From Novilysobacter antarcticus (lineage in GTDB: Bacteria; Pseudomonadota; Gammaproteobacteria; Xanthomonadales; Xanthomonadaceae): a stretch of 64,000 nt of DNA. Below are positions 1-8,676 of the stretch, piece after piece. The position numbers were made by a program, and so were the translations under genes. The stretch lies in the NCBI RefSeq assembly GCF_019802285.1, contig NZ_JAIEUJ010000004.1:186001-250000 (forward strand), written 5' to 3'. Within the stretch, counting starts at the first letter, position 1. Each line of letters begins with the position of its first letter. Below the pieces are notes generated by a model, which did not search any database, was not told where the DNA came from, and saw only the letters and a program-made list of their open reading frames with translations.

Positions 1-1144
1 CCCCGGGTTCACCGCACGGCACCACAGTCACTGAGCCGTGTTCCACGTGGAACACAGCGAAGTCCACGCCGGATTCGGACAAGACCGCCGGCACCTCCGT
101 TCCGGTGATCAAAACCTGCGCCCCTGTGGCCACCAGTCGCGACAAAACACGATGCTGGTGGCTGCGGTCAAGCTCTGAGGCCAGATCATCGAAGGCAATT
201 ATCGGTAGCTGCCCGGTGCGCACGGTGAAGTGGTCAGCCTGGGATAGCAGTGCGGCGAGGGCGGTCAATTTTGCCTGGCCACGGGAAAGCGCATCGCGAC
301 CGGGGATGGTGCCGAACTGGATCCGCCAGTCGGCGCGATGCGGACCGACCGACGTGAACCCGGAGTGCAGATCACGTTCGCGCGCCAACAGCAAGGCGTC
401 CGCCAACGGCATCTCGTCGCAGCGCCAGCCTGGTGCATAGTGAAGGCGGCACTCACCCAAAGCGGGCGCCATCTCGCGCATCAGTTCGCAGAATGCCGGC
501 TGCAGCGCATCCAGATAGCTTTGGCGGAACCGGTTCAGCGGTTCCCCGGACTCCACCAGCTCATGGTCCCACGTATCTAGATGCGCCCGCGGCGCACGCG
601 TCTTCAGGAGTGCGTTGCGCTGCTTGAGTGCTCGCGAATAACGACGCCAGGTAGCGAAGAACTGATGTTCCACGTGGAACAGCCCCCAGTCGAGGAACCG
701 ACGGCGTATTTCGGCGGGACCGGTGATCAAGGCGTGGCTGCCGGGTTCGAACGTGATCACCGCCAGTGCCGCGCACAGCTCGCCGAGCTGGGTGACGGTT
801 TCCCCGTCCAACCGCCCGCTCCATTCCTGACCGCTGTGGCGCAGGCCGGCTTTGCGCTGGCGGGGAGCGACGCGCTGCGCTGGACTCTGGACGGCGCCTG
901 ACGCGGCGGCCTGCATCTCCTCCCATTCGACAAACACCTCCAGCGCCGGCTCTCCGTCGCGCACAAGCCCGTCGCGTACTCTGCCGCGGAAGCTCCGGCC
1001 GTAAGCCATCAGGTGCAGCGCTTCAAGAACGCTGGTTTTACCGGCGCCATTGTCGCCCGAAAAGAAGTTTACTCCGGGCCCGAGATCGACACGGATCTCC
1101 CGAAAGGCCCGTAGATCGCGGATGTCGAGCCGGATCACCCGCAT
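1..1144 (-). CDS. recF: RecF, DNA replication/repair ATPase (3' end cut by window edge)
   Basis: RecF helps load RecA on gapped DNA at stalled forks. The frame is open from an ATG at 1144 to the window edge (381 codons), so only the last few residues are missing; the usual length is about 360-380. The Walker A motif GDNGAGKT is at residues 30-37, and the C-terminal region has the FDDLASELD Walker B/D-loop and the closing QVLITGT segment. It follows dnaN on the same strand, the standard dnaA-dnaN-recF order. Two parS-like palindromes are embedded in the coding sequence. Identification is secure. Confidence 0.95.
   Translation of the reverse strand, partial: MRVIRLDIRDLRAFREIRVDLGPGVNFFSGDNGAGKTSVLEALHLMAYGRSFRGRVRDGLVRDGEPALEVFVEWEEMQAAASGAVQSPAQRVAPRQRKAGLRHSGQEWSGRLDGETVTQLGELCAALAVITFEPGSHALITGPAEIRRRFLDWGLFHVEHQFFATWRRYSRALKQRNALLKTRAPRAHLDTWDHELVESGEPLNRFRQSYLDALQPAFCELMREMAPALGECRLHYAPGWRCDEMPLADALLLARERDLHSGFTSVGPHRADWRIQFGTIPGRDALSRGQAKLTALAALLSQADHFTVRTGQLPIIAFDDLASELDRSHQHRVLSRLVATGAQVLITGTEVPAVLSESGVDFAVFHVEHGSVTVVPCGEPG
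39..54. other. parS-like ParB binding palindrome 1
   Basis: Perfect 16-bp palindrome TGTTCCACGTGGAACA. It matches the parS motif known from pseudomonads, where ParB binds near the origin to organise chromosome segregation. It lies inside the 3' end of recF, where it encodes the residues FHVEH. Two more copies lie within 1.2 kb. Confidence 0.75.
666..681. other. parS-like ParB binding palindrome 2
   Basis: Second perfect copy of TGTTCCACGTGGAACA, also inside recF and again encoding FHVEH (here after WGL). The same 16 bases are used twice, 627 bp apart, in one gene. Confidence 0.75.
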
Positions 1145-1180
1145 GATGGGGCCCTCAGGGGCGTTTCCGATGTCTGGATA

Positions 1181-1211
1181 CACTCACGCCCGGACAAGCC
1201 GGGCGTGAGTG
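1181..1211. terminator. Strong hairpin between dnaN and recF
   Basis: A 13-bp perfect stem (CACTCACGCCCGG at 1181-1193 with its complement at 1199-1211) and a 5-base loop, just after the dnaN stop. There is no T-run on the minus strand, so termination or attenuation before recF is inferred only from stem strength. Confidence 0.5.
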
Positions 1212-1222
1212 CGTTGCTGTCG

Positions 1223-1238
1223 GGTTCCACGTGGAACA
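1223..1238. other. parS-like ParB binding palindrome 3
   Basis: GGTTCCACGTGGAACA, which on the minus strand reads TGTTCCACGTGGAACC. It matches the core 14-bp palindrome of copies 1 and 2 and lies in the non-coding dnaN-recF gap. It is the best evidence that the motif is a binding site and not only coding sequence. Confidence 0.75.
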
Positions 1239-1247
1239 CCCCGTGGG

Positions 1248-2348
1248 TCAAAGGCGCAACGGCATCACCACATGGCGGCAACGCTCATTATCGGCCTCGC
1301 GCACCAGAGCGGACGAGTTTGCGTCACGCAACGCCAGCACCACGAGTTCACTCTTCAGCGCAGTCAACGCATCCAGCAGGTAATTGACGTTGAACCCAAC
1401 GGCCAGGTCGTCAACCCGGGTATCCGCCTCAACTTCCTCCTGCGCTTCTTCCTGCTCGGGGTTGTGCGCGCTGATCTTCAGCTGACCGGGTGAGACCTCG
1501 ATGCGCACACCACGGTACTTTTCGTTGGACAGGATCGCCGCACGCTGCAAAGACGCGCGCAGGACCTCGCGGTCGATACGCACCTCCTTGTCGGCGCCGA
1601 TTGGAATCACCGCCTCGTAATCGGGAAACCGGCCATCGATCAGCTTGCTGGTAAACGTGACATCGTCGTGCTTGACGCGGATGTGCCCGCGGCCCATTTC
1701 CAGCTCGAGCTCGCGGTCGCCGCCTTCCAGCAGGCGCATCAATTCGGTGACACCCTTGCGCGGCACGATGATCTGTCGCTTGGTTCCCGTACCGCCCTCG
1801 TAGGGCGCCTCACACAAGGCGAGGCGGTGGCCGTCGGTGGCGACGCAGCGCAAGGTGTCCTCGCGCAGGTCGAACAACAGACCGTTCAGGTAGTAGCGGA
1901 CGTCCTGCTGCGCCATCGCGAACGCGGTGCGCTCGATCAGCTCCTTCAGGGTGGACTCCGGCACCCGGACGCGCTCAGTGGCGTCGACCTCGTCAATAGA
2001 CGGAAAGTCGTTGGCTGACAGGCTCGCCAAGGTGAAGCGCGAGCGTCCGGCCTGGACGGTCAGCTTCTCGCCCGACTGGGTCACCGTCACCTTGCTGCCA
2101 TCGGGCAGTGCGCGAACGATGTCGAAGAGCTTGCGGGCAGGAATGGTGGTTTCCCCGTCCTCGGCATCGTTGACCATAATGCGCGACACCATCTCCACTT
2201 CCAGGTCGGTGCCGGTCAGCGACAGCTGTCCATCTTTCACCTGGGCCAGCAAGTTAGCCAGCACCGGCAGGGTCTGGCGGCGTTCGACCACGTTGACGAC
2301 CTGTGACAGCGGCTTGAGGAATACTTCGCGTTGCAGGCTGAAACGCAT
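1248..2348 (-). CDS. dnaN: DNA polymerase III beta sliding clamp
   Basis: DnaN forms the ring-shaped dimer that tethers DNA polymerase III to DNA. The 366-residue length equals the family norm. The start is the ATG giving MRFSLQREVFLKPL, the conserved clamp N-terminus; an upstream in-frame ATG at 2435 would add 29 residues of low-complexity leader (DTTTTK) and is rejected. The C-terminus ends in the conserved hydrophobic VVMPLRL. It is preceded by the origin region and followed by a hairpin, a parS-like site and recF on the same strand. Confidence 0.97.
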   Translation of the reverse strand: MRFSLQREVFLKPLSQVVNVVERRQTLPVLANLLAQVKDGQLSLTGTDLEVEMVSRIMVNDAEDGETTIPARKLFDIVRALPDGSKVTVTQSGEKLTVQAGRSRFTLASLSANDFPSIDEVDATERVRVPESTLKELIERTAFAMAQQDVRYYLNGLLFDLREDTLRCVATDGHRLALCEAPYEGGTGTKRQIIVPRKGVTELMRLLEGGDRELELEMGRGHIRVKHDDVTFTSKLIDGRFPDYEAVIPIGADKEVRIDREVLRASLQRAAILSNEKYRGVRIEVSPGQLKISAHNPEQEEAQEEVEADTRVDDLAVGFNVNYLLDALTALKSELVVLALRDANSSALVREADNERCRHVVMPLRL

Positions 2349-2380
2349 ACCGTCCTTACCCCTATAACCAATACAAAGGA

Positions 2381-2413
2381 ATGTATAAATCAAAAGCTTG
2401 GTGGTGGTGGTGT
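2381..2413 (+). repeat. oriC direct repeat, copy 1
   Basis: A 33-bp unit starting ATGTATAAATCAAAAGC and ending GGTGGTGGTGGTGT. It is repeated at 2722-2754 with one difference (T versus C at the 18th base). The unit joins an AT-rich half to a GGT run, a layout compatible with a DNA-unwinding element. Confidence 0.8.
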
Positions 2414-2721
2414 CCGCAAGCTTTCGGTAAAACACGCATAACGTGTTGATTTAAAAGCGTTTTACGGGCACCAGAACCCTTGTACAACTTGCATCGTGCA
2501 GCAGGGACAAGTTGTGGGCAACTTGACGATGATAGCGCTCCCTTGCAGTTGCCCACAGCCTATGCCGGTGAAATCCACGCACATGTTGATTTCGATGCTT
2601 CTGCGGGCTCCTGGGCGCAGCTGTCACGCGCCCAGTGCCGTTCCGATCAGGCAGCAGCGTCAGATCCTGTTCGAACACGAATTTACGTTTGTCGGCGTCA
2701 CACGAACTCCAGTACAGAGTT

Positions 2722-2754
2722 ATGTATAAATCAAAAGCCTGGTGGTGGTGGTGT
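2722..2754 (+). repeat. oriC direct repeat, copy 2
   Basis: Second copy of the 33-bp unit, 341 bp from the first and in the same orientation, one mismatch. The two copies bracket most of the dnaN-dnaA gap. Confidence 0.8.
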
Positions 2755-2840
2755 AGCCAAAATCGCGGGAGAAGCTACGTAACCAACTGATAGTAAAAAT
2801 GTTTATCGGCGTGGGAAGCGCGGTACAAGCGTATTTCAGA

Positions 2841-2909
2841 CTGGGTACAAGCTGTGGATAGAATTTGATCGTCGCCGGCGATGTCGAGTTGTCCACAGCT
2901 TGTACCCAG
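2841..2909. other. Inverted repeat carrying two DnaA-box-like sites
   Basis: Perfect 18-bp arms at 2841-2858 and 2892-2909 separated by 33 bp. The arm borders contain TGTGGATAG (2853-2861) and TTGTCCACA (2889-2897), each one base from the TTATCCACA consensus and facing each other. The element sits just past the dnaA stop, so it could serve both as an origin DnaA-binding module and as an end to the dnaA transcript. Confidence 0.6.
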
Positions 2910-2923
2910 ATGCGGCACAGGGC

Positions 2924-4252
2924 TTATTCGCTGAGCTTGCGGATCAGTTTTTCCCAGTCCTCGCGCATCTTGCCGTCGGTTTCCATCAGCGTGCGGATCT
3001 GCCGGCAGGCGTGCAGCACGGTGGTGTGGTCACGGCCGCCAAACGCGTCGCCGATCTCCGGCAGGCTGTGCTCGGTCAGTTCCTTGGTCAGGGCCATGGC
3101 CATCTGCCGGGGGCGCGCCAGTGAGCGCGTGCGGCGCTTGGAGAGCATGTCCTTCATCTGCAGACCGAAGTAGTCGGCCACGGTCTTCTGGATGTTGGGA
3201 ATGCCGATCGCGTGCTGCTGCGCGCGCAGCAGGTCGCGCAGGGTCTCCTGGGCGAATTCGGTGGTGATAGCGCGACCGGTGAAGTTGGCGCGGGCGGTCA
3301 GGGTGTTGAGCGCGCCCTCCAGGTCGCGCACGTTGGAGCGCATCTTCTTGGCGAGCAGGAACGCGACATCCTCGGGGATCACCACGCCGCGCTCGGCGGC
3401 CTTGGACAGCACGATCTGCGCGCGGGTCTCGAAATCGGGCGGCTCGATGGCAACGCTCAGGCCCCACGCCAGGCGCGACTTCAGCCGTGGCTCGAGGCCG
3501 TCAACCTCTCGCGGGTAACGATCGCAGGTGAGGATGATCTGCTGCTTGCCGTCGAAGAGGGCATTGAAGGTGTGGAAGAACTCCTCCTGGGTGCGGTCCT
3601 TGCCGGCGAAGAACTGGATATCGTCGATCAGCAACGCGTCGACCTGCTGGAAATGGCGCTTGAAGCCATCCATCGCTTTTTCCTGCAGCGCTTTCATCAT
3701 GGCGCTGAAGAACTGCTCGCTACGCAGATACATCACCCGGGTGCCGGGATTGTTGGTACGCATCAGATTGCCGGCGGCAAACATCAGGTGGGTCTTGCCC
3801 AGGCCGGTGCCACCGTAGAGCAGCAACGGGTTGTGGCCGCGCTCACCGGGATTGAGCGCCGCCTGCATCGCCGCGGCACGCCCGAGCTGGTTGCTGCGGC
3901 CCTCAACGAAGTTTTCAAAGGTGTAGTGGCTGTCCAGGTTGCCGTTGAAGGGTTCCGCTGCCGGCGCGGCGACCGCTCGCACCCCGGCATCGGACGCCGG
4001 TGCCGGCGCGGCAGCACGGGGCAGGGAACCGACTTCCAGGCTGACCGCATCGTTGCCGGCGAAATGCGCCAGCAGCTCCTGGATCCGGTCCAGGTAGCGT
4101 TCGCGCACGTGCTCCACCACGAAGGCGTTGGGCGCGAACAGCACCATGGCGCCGTTGCGAGCACTCGATTGCAGCGGCTTCAACCACGTGTGCACATCCT
4201 CGGCCGGGAGTTCGGCTTCGAGGCGTTCTAGGCAGAGGTGCCAAACGTCCAT
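2924..4252 (-). CDS. dnaA: Chromosomal replication initiator DnaA
   Basis: DnaA binds DnaA boxes at oriC and opens the duplex. It has 442 residues. The start is the ATG giving [15 protein letters not shown], matching xanthomonad DnaA; the frame stays open further upstream, but that extension is not DnaA-like. Domain I covers residues 1-75, an Ala/Pro linker 80-105, and the AAA+ domain has Walker A GGTGLGKT (147-154) and Walker B LLIDDIQF (207-214). The domain IV signature [15 protein letters not shown] is at 401-415. It diverges from rpmH. Confidence 0.98.
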   Translation of the reverse strand: MDVWHLCLERLEAELPAEDVHTWLKPLQSSARNGAMVLFAPNAFVVEHVRERYLDRIQELLAHFAGNDAVSLEVGSLPRAAAPAPASDAGVRAVAAPAAEPFNGNLDSHYTFENFVEGRSNQLGRAAAMQAALNPGERGHNPLLLYGGTGLGKTHLMFAAGNLMRTNNPGTRVMYLRSEQFFSAMMKALQEKAMDGFKRHFQQVDALLIDDIQFFAGKDRTQEEFFHTFNALFDGKQQIILTCDRYPREVDGLEPRLKSRLAWGLSVAIEPPDFETRAQIVLSKAAERGVVIPEDVAFLLAKKMRSNVRDLEGALNTLTARANFTGRAITTEFAQETLRDLLRAQQHAIGIPNIQKTVADYFGLQMKDMLSKRRTRSLARPRQMAMALTKELTEHSLPEIGDAFGGRDHTTVLHACRQIRTLMETDGKMREDWEKLIRKLSE

Positions 4253-4435
4253 AGGGGTTTTCTTGATGGCATGACTTACCTCCCGCGACGCCGTCAACCG
4301 GGCCACGTGAAGCAACTTGGGGGTCGGCCAGACTAGCACGCGCTGGCGCGGGCATAATGACTGCCACGCATGCATCGGTGTGGCCGGAGCGGCACGGGCT
4401 TTGGCGTCGTCTTGTCGTCGATAGGGCCCGGCCAC

Positions 4436-4465
4436 TTGACTCCACGACCAGCTTTTGGGTAGTCT
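4436..4465 (+). promoter_or_regulatory. Candidate rpmH promoter
   Basis: TTGACT (4436-4441) and TAGTCT (4460-4465) separated by 18 bases, 35 bp before the rpmH ATG. A sigma-70-like reading; the -10 box is a moderate match. It lies in the 247-bp dnaA-rpmH divergent gap, which otherwise shows nothing distinct. Confidence 0.5.
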
Positions 4466-4499
4466 TTCCGGTCTTGTCCGCCACAACCGCAGCAGAGCC

Positions 4500-4637
4500 A
4501 TGCCAAAGCGCACTTTCCAGCCCAGCAACCTCAAGCGCAAGCGCGACCACGGATTCCGTGCCCGCATGGCGACTGCCGATGGCCGCAAGATCCTGTCGCG
4601 CCGCCGCGCCAAGGGCCGCAAGCGTCTCAGCGCCTAA
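4500..4637 (+). CDS. rpmH: 50S ribosomal protein L34
   Basis: L34 is a small basic protein of the large ribosomal subunit. It has 45 residues, beginning [20 protein letters not shown] and ending in the basic [12 protein letters not shown] tail, complete for the family. The start is the ATG at 4500; a longer frame from 4455 is not conserved. It is immediately followed by rnpA, the standard bacterial pairing. Confidence 0.97.
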   Translation: MPKRTFQPSNLKRKRDHGFRARMATADGRKILSRRRAKGRKRLSA

Positions 4638-4646
4638 GCGCAGCTG

Positions 4647-5249
4647 ATGTCGCAACGGCCGCCCTTAGCCGCCGTTGCCGCTACGATGCCGACGAACCGC
4701 TTTCCGCGCACCGCGCGGGTTCGCGCGCGTTCCGATTTCGATCGCATATTCAAGCATGGCCGGCGCGTGGCGCTGCCCGTGCTTGCGTTGCATTGGCAGA
4801 CAGCTGATGCCGCAGCGCAGAGCTGTGCGCGTGCCAACGAAGAGCTGGCGCGCACCCGGCCAGGATCCCGCCTGCGCTTTGAGCGCCCCGATGCCGGCCC
4901 CCGGCTCGGGCTGGCGGTTTCGCGCAAAGTCGACCCGCGCGCGGTCGGACGCAACCGCATCAAGCGGGTGATGCGCGAGACCTTCCGTACCCATCGCGCG
5001 CGTCTGGCAGACGGCGACTACGTTGTGGTCGGCCGAACCGGCGCCGCGAAACTGGACGAGGCGCAACTGCGCGCCGCGCTTCTGGGCCTTCTGCAGCGGG
5101 CCGGTGCACTGTCTGCTGACGATGTCGCTCCGGCCGCGGAAGACGGCTCCTCGTTGCCCGCACCGGCCACGGCCGGCACAATGCCACGGCTGCGTCCCTG
5201 CGACGCCCCCGCTTCCATCACACCAACGTCGCCCGCGGGCGACGGCTGA
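4647..5249 (+). CDS. rnpA: Ribonuclease P protein component (long form)
   Basis: Protein subunit of RNase P, which matures tRNA 5' ends with the catalytic RNA. The RNR motif (AVGRNRIKRVMRETF, about residues 99-113) and the FPRTARVRARSDFDRIF N-terminus are clear. At 200 residues it is well above the usual 120-150. The extra length is a charged/Ala-rich insertion at about 52-83 (containing ARANEELARTRPGS), between the first beta strand and PRLGLAVSRKV, and a Pro/Ala-rich tail from about 155. An ATG at 4686 (MPTNRFP) is an equally plausible start and would give 187 residues. It starts 9 bp after rpmH. Confidence 0.93.
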   Translation: MSQRPPLAAVAATMPTNRFPRTARVRARSDFDRIFKHGRRVALPVLALHWQTADAAAQSCARANEELARTRPGSRLRFERPDAGPRLGLAVSRKVDPRAVGRNRIKRVMRETFRTHRARLADGDYVVVGRTGAAKLDEAQLRAALLGLLQRAGALSADDVAPAAEDGSSLPAPATAGTMPRLRPCDAPASITPTSPAGDG

Positions 5250-5264
5250 GCCTGCCTGTTGCCC

Positions 5265-7013
5265 ATGAACCAGACCCGTTTATTCCTGATTTTCGCCTGG
5301 CTGATGGTGGCGACCCTGTTGTGGATGGAGTGGAACAAGGAGCAGGCCGCCCCAGCGCCGGCTACTTCCAGCCAGCTGGCCCAGCCCGCGATGCCGGATT
5401 CGGGTATCCCGGGAGCGCCGCACGCCGCCGCCGTCCCAGGCGCCGTGGGCACGACCGGGAATCAGGAGGTTCCGGGCGTGCCGCAGATGCGCACGGCACC
5501 GGCCGAATTACCCGCCGCGGCGACCGAGTCGGCCGGCGCGGTCCAGGTGCGTACCGATGTCCTGTCGGTCACGCTCAATGGTGGTGCGATCCTGCAGGCC
5601 GACCTGCTGCGCTACCCGAGCACGGCCGACGATGACAGCCCACCGGTGCGCCTGTTCAGCCAGGACCCGGCGGATTTCTTTGTCGCCCAGAGCGGCTGGG
5701 TGAGGCAAGGCGCGCCGGCGCCCAGCCACCTGTCGGGCTTCGAACTGGACCGCTCCGCCACGCAGTCCGGCACCGCCTTCACCTTGGCCGACGGCGCGGA
5801 CGAGGTGGTCGTGCCGTTCGTCTGGCATGGTCCGGACGGGGTCAGCATCCACCGCACCTACACCTTCCGCCGCGGCGCTTACGTCGTCGATGTGCGCGAT
5901 CAGGTTGTCAACCAGGGCACGTCGCCCTGGCAGGGGTTTGCCTACCGCCAGTTGGCACGGGTGCCGCGGGCGCTGGAAAGCAGCGCGCCGATGAGCCCGG
6001 AGAAGTACAGCTTCCAGGGTGGGGCGTGGTTCACCGCCGCCGACAAGTATCAGAAGCGCAAATACGCCGATTTTGTGGACGACGGCCCGCTCGACAAGGC
6101 GAGCACGGGTGGCTGGATCGCATTCCTCCAGCACCACTTCTTCGGCGCCTGGATTCCGGCGGCCAACGAGGAGGGAACGTTCTCCCTGGCCACCAGCAAC
6201 GACGCCGGAGCCACCCGTTACGTGGTGCGTGACATGGGCAACGGGGTGAACGTCGCTCCGGGCACCAGCGCGGTCAGCGAAGCGCGCCTGTGGGTGGGGC
6301 CGAAGCTGGTCAATCAGATCCAGGCGCAGGGCGTTCCGGGACTCGAACGCGCCGTCGACTTCAGCCGCTTCGCACCGATGGCAGCGCTGGCGGGTTGGCT
6401 GTTCTGGGTCCTGCAGTGGCTGCACGGCGTGCTGGGGAACTGGGGCTGGTCGATCGTCGGATTGGTGGTGCTGCTGAAGGCGGTGATGTTCCCGCTGTCG
6501 GCGGCGCAGTACAAATCCATGGCGAAGATGCGTAAGTTCCAGCCGCGCATGGCCCAGCTGAAGGAGCGCTACGGCGATGACAAGCAGAAGCTGCAGCAGG
6601 CCATGATGGAGCTGTACAAGAAGGAGAAGATCAACCCGGTCGGTGGCTGCCTGCCGCTGTTGCTGCAGATGCCGGTGTTCCTGGCGCTCTACTGGATGCT
6701 TTCCGAATCGGTGGAACTGCGCCACGCCCCGTGGATTCTGTGGATCCAGGATCTGACCGCGCGTGATCCGTTCTTCGTGCTGCCGGTGATCAACATCGCG
6801 CTGATGTGGGCGACGCAGAAGCTGAACCCGATGACCGGGGTCGATCCGATGCAACAGAAGATGATGCAGTTCATGCCGCTGGTGTTCGGCGTCATGTTCG
6901 CCTTCTTCCCGGCCGGTCTGGTGCTGTACTGGGTGACCAACGCCGGCCTGGGCCTGATCCAGCAGTGGTGGATGATCAAGAAGTACAGCGAGCCCACCCC
7001 CGCCAAGGCCTAA
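5265..7013 (+). CDS. yidC: Membrane protein insertase YidC
   Basis: YidC inserts and folds inner-membrane proteins alone or with SecYEG. It has 582 residues, the gram-negative form: N-terminal TM (about 6-22), a large periplasmic beta domain (about 60-350), then the conserved core with five helices from about 370 to 575. The core includes the [15 protein letters not shown]-like cytoplasmic hairpin and [10 protein letters not shown]. The start is ATG at 5265 ([13 protein letters not shown]). The usual small yidD gene is absent between rnpA and yidC. A terminator-like hairpin follows. Confidence 0.97.
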   Translation: MNQTRLFLIFAWLMVATLLWMEWNKEQAAPAPATSSQLAQPAMPDSGIPGAPHAAAVPGAVGTTGNQEVPGVPQMRTAPAELPAAATESAGAVQVRTDVLSVTLNGGAILQADLLRYPSTADDDSPPVRLFSQDPADFFVAQSGWVRQGAPAPSHLSGFELDRSATQSGTAFTLADGADEVVVPFVWHGPDGVSIHRTYTFRRGAYVVDVRDQVVNQGTSPWQGFAYRQLARVPRALESSAPMSPEKYSFQGGAWFTAADKYQKRKYADFVDDGPLDKASTGGWIAFLQHHFFGAWIPAANEEGTFSLATSNDAGATRYVVRDMGNGVNVAPGTSAVSEARLWVGPKLVNQIQAQGVPGLERAVDFSRFAPMAALAGWLFWVLQWLHGVLGNWGWSIVGLVVLLKAVMFPLSAAQYKSMAKMRKFQPRMAQLKERYGDDKQKLQQAMMELYKKEKINPVGGCLPLLLQMPVFLALYWMLSESVELRHAPWILWIQDLTARDPFFVLPVINIALMWATQKLNPMTGVDPMQQKMMQFMPLVFGVMFAFFPAGLVLYWVTNAGLGLIQQWWMIKKYSEPTPAKA

Positions 7014-7025
7014 GCAATCCCGACC

Positions 7026-7053
7026 ACCAAGCCCGCCGCCCGGCGGGCTTGGT
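7026..7053 (+). terminator. Hairpin after yidC
   Basis: A 12-bp perfect stem (ACCAAGCCCGCC and complement) with a 4-base loop, 12 bp after the yidC stop. There is only a short T content downstream. It probably ends the rpmH-rnpA-yidC transcript. Confidence 0.65.
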
Positions 7054-7147
7054 GTATCTGGAGCAGCCTGGCCTGGCTCAGGATTGCCTGGGGCAGCCGC
7101 GTCTGCCGAACCAATCCCAACAGCGTGCTCTGGGACACAATATCCGC

Positions 7148-8524
7148 ATGCCCCCGTCTGCCCACCCGACCGACCGCGACACCATCGCCGCCATTGCAAC
7201 CGCACCCGGCGCCGGTGGGGTGGGCATCGTGCGCCTGTCGGGACCCGAGGCGCGGCGTATCGGCCAGACCGTGTGCGCGCGGACGCTCACCCCACGCTAC
7301 GCCCACTACGCGCGTTTCCTGGGCGGCGACGGTGTGGCCATCGACGACGGCATAGGCCTGTATTTCGCCGCCCCCGCCAGCTATACCGGCGAGGACGTGG
7401 TCGAGTTGCAGGGGCACGGTGGGCCGGCCGTGCTGCAGGCGGTGCTGGGGCGTTGCGTGGAACTGGGCGCGCGCCTGGCACGGTCCGGGGAATTCAGCGA
7501 GCGCGCGTTTCTGGAAGGACGCCTGGACCTCGCCCAGGCCGAAGCCGTCGCCGACCTCATTGCCGCGGGTGACATCCGCGCGGCCCGCGCGGCCCGTCGG
7601 GCCCTGGATGGGGAGTTCTCGCGTCGTGTGGAGGCCATCGCAGCCGGTTTGCTCCGGATTCGGATCCATACCGAGGCCGCGATCGATTTCGCCGACGAAC
7701 CACTCGATACCCTCGGCGGCGAGGCGCTGCGCGCCGGCTGCGACCAACTCACGCGTGAGCTGGCGGAGCTGCTCGCTGCGGCGCAGCGTGGACGACGCCT
7801 GCGCGATGGACTGCACGCGGTGATCGTCGGTCCCCCCAATGCCGGCAAGAGTTCGTTGCTGAATCTGCTCGCAGGAAGCGACCGGGCCATCGTCACCGAC
7901 GTCGCCGGAACGACCCGCGACCTGCTGCACGAGGTGGTGCGTGTGGACGGCGTCGAGCTGACCCTGGTGGACACCGCAGGCCTGCGCGAGGGCGGCGATG
8001 CGATCGAACGCGAGGGCATGCGTCGCGCCCGCCACGAACTGGACCAGGCCGATCTGGCCATCGTCCTGCTGGACGCGCGCGATCCGCTCACGGGAGCGGC
8101 AGCGGTGGATGATGCGGTGGCCGACGTGCCGCGGCGGCTGTGGGTCTACAACAAGGCCGATCTGGTCGGTGCGGATGTCGTGATTGCCACCCCCGCCGCA
8201 GACGAGGCCGAGACGCCCCTGCGGATCTCGGTGCGTACCGGCGCCGGGATGGACGAGTTCCATGCCCGCCTGCGCGCGCTTGCCCTGGATGACGCGGTGG
8301 ACGGCGGCGATGGCGCCTTCACCGCGCGCACGCGTCATGTCGATGCCCTGCAACGCGCGTCCCGGGAACTGGCGGACGCGCGCGTGCAGCTCGAGCACGG
8401 CGCGCTGGAACTGGCTGCCGAAGCCTTGCGCGCCAGTCACGACGCACTGGGCGAGATTACCGGCCGGGTCCATGCCGATGACCTGTTGGGGCATATATTT
8501 TCCAGCTTCTGTATTGGAAAATAG
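7148..8524 (+). CDS. mnmE: tRNA modification GTPase MnmE
   Basis: With MnmG it installs the cmnm5 group on the wobble uridine of several tRNAs. It has 458 residues: an N-terminal folate-binding domain ([23 protein letters not shown]), helical domain, and inserted G domain with G1 GPPNAGKS (228-235), G2 GTTRD and G3 DTAG (275-278). It ends in the C-terminal CIGK (455-458), whose Cys is the family's conserved catalytic residue. The start is the ATG at 7148; longer in-frame readings overlap yidC and are not conserved. Confidence 0.97.
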   Translation: MPPSAHPTDRDTIAAIATAPGAGGVGIVRLSGPEARRIGQTVCARTLTPRYAHYARFLGGDGVAIDDGIGLYFAAPASYTGEDVVELQGHGGPAVLQAVLGRCVELGARLARSGEFSERAFLEGRLDLAQAEAVADLIAAGDIRAARAARRALDGEFSRRVEAIAAGLLRIRIHTEAAIDFADEPLDTLGGEALRAGCDQLTRELAELLAAAQRGRRLRDGLHAVIVGPPNAGKSSLLNLLAGSDRAIVTDVAGTTRDLLHEVVRVDGVELTLVDTAGLREGGDAIEREGMRRARHELDQADLAIVLLDARDPLTGAAAVDDAVADVPRRLWVYNKADLVGADVVIATPAADEAETPLRISVRTGAGMDEFHARLRALALDDAVDGGDGAFTARTRHVDALQRASRELADARVQLEHGALELAAEALRASHDALGEITGRVHADDLLGHIFSSFCIGK

Positions 8525-8676
8525 CTGCCGGCCGGGGCGCGGGGGCGCCCGGCGCAAGGGTATTCAATGACGCCCCGGTGATGCGCACACACCAGTGAAA
8601 ACTTGACAAAACCGGTCCTGTCTCGCTTCCTTGTGCGCGTGCGACCATCAGGCCGTACTTCAGGGGAGCTCCGCCA

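Larger units (their letters stand above)
2349..2923. other. Probable chromosomal origin (oriC), dnaN-dnaA gap
   Basis: This 575-bp gap holds no credible gene. It has AT-rich patches (around 2381-2395, 2445-2462 and 2722-2740), a 33-bp imperfect direct repeat, a 10-bp inverted repeat (TGTGGGCAAC at 2513-2522, complement at 2548-2557), an 8-bp one (2484-2491/2508-2515), and near-consensus DnaA boxes at 2853-2861 and 2889-2897. In xanthomonads the origin lies between dnaA and dnaN, which fits. Bidirectional replication from here is inferred, not shown. Confidence 0.75.

Noticed and set aside
3212-4231. A 339-codon plus-strand open frame opposite dnaA
   Set aside because: Antisense shadow of dnaA with no ribosome binding site or recognisable domain.
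5508-7205. A 565-codon minus-strand open frame opposite yidC
   Set aside because: Shadow of yidC in high-GC sequence; low-complexity His/Gln/Arg content and no domain.
8603-8631. Promoter before the TonB-family gene (TTGACA at 8603-8608)
   Set aside because: No acceptable -10 box at 16-18 bases; not supported.
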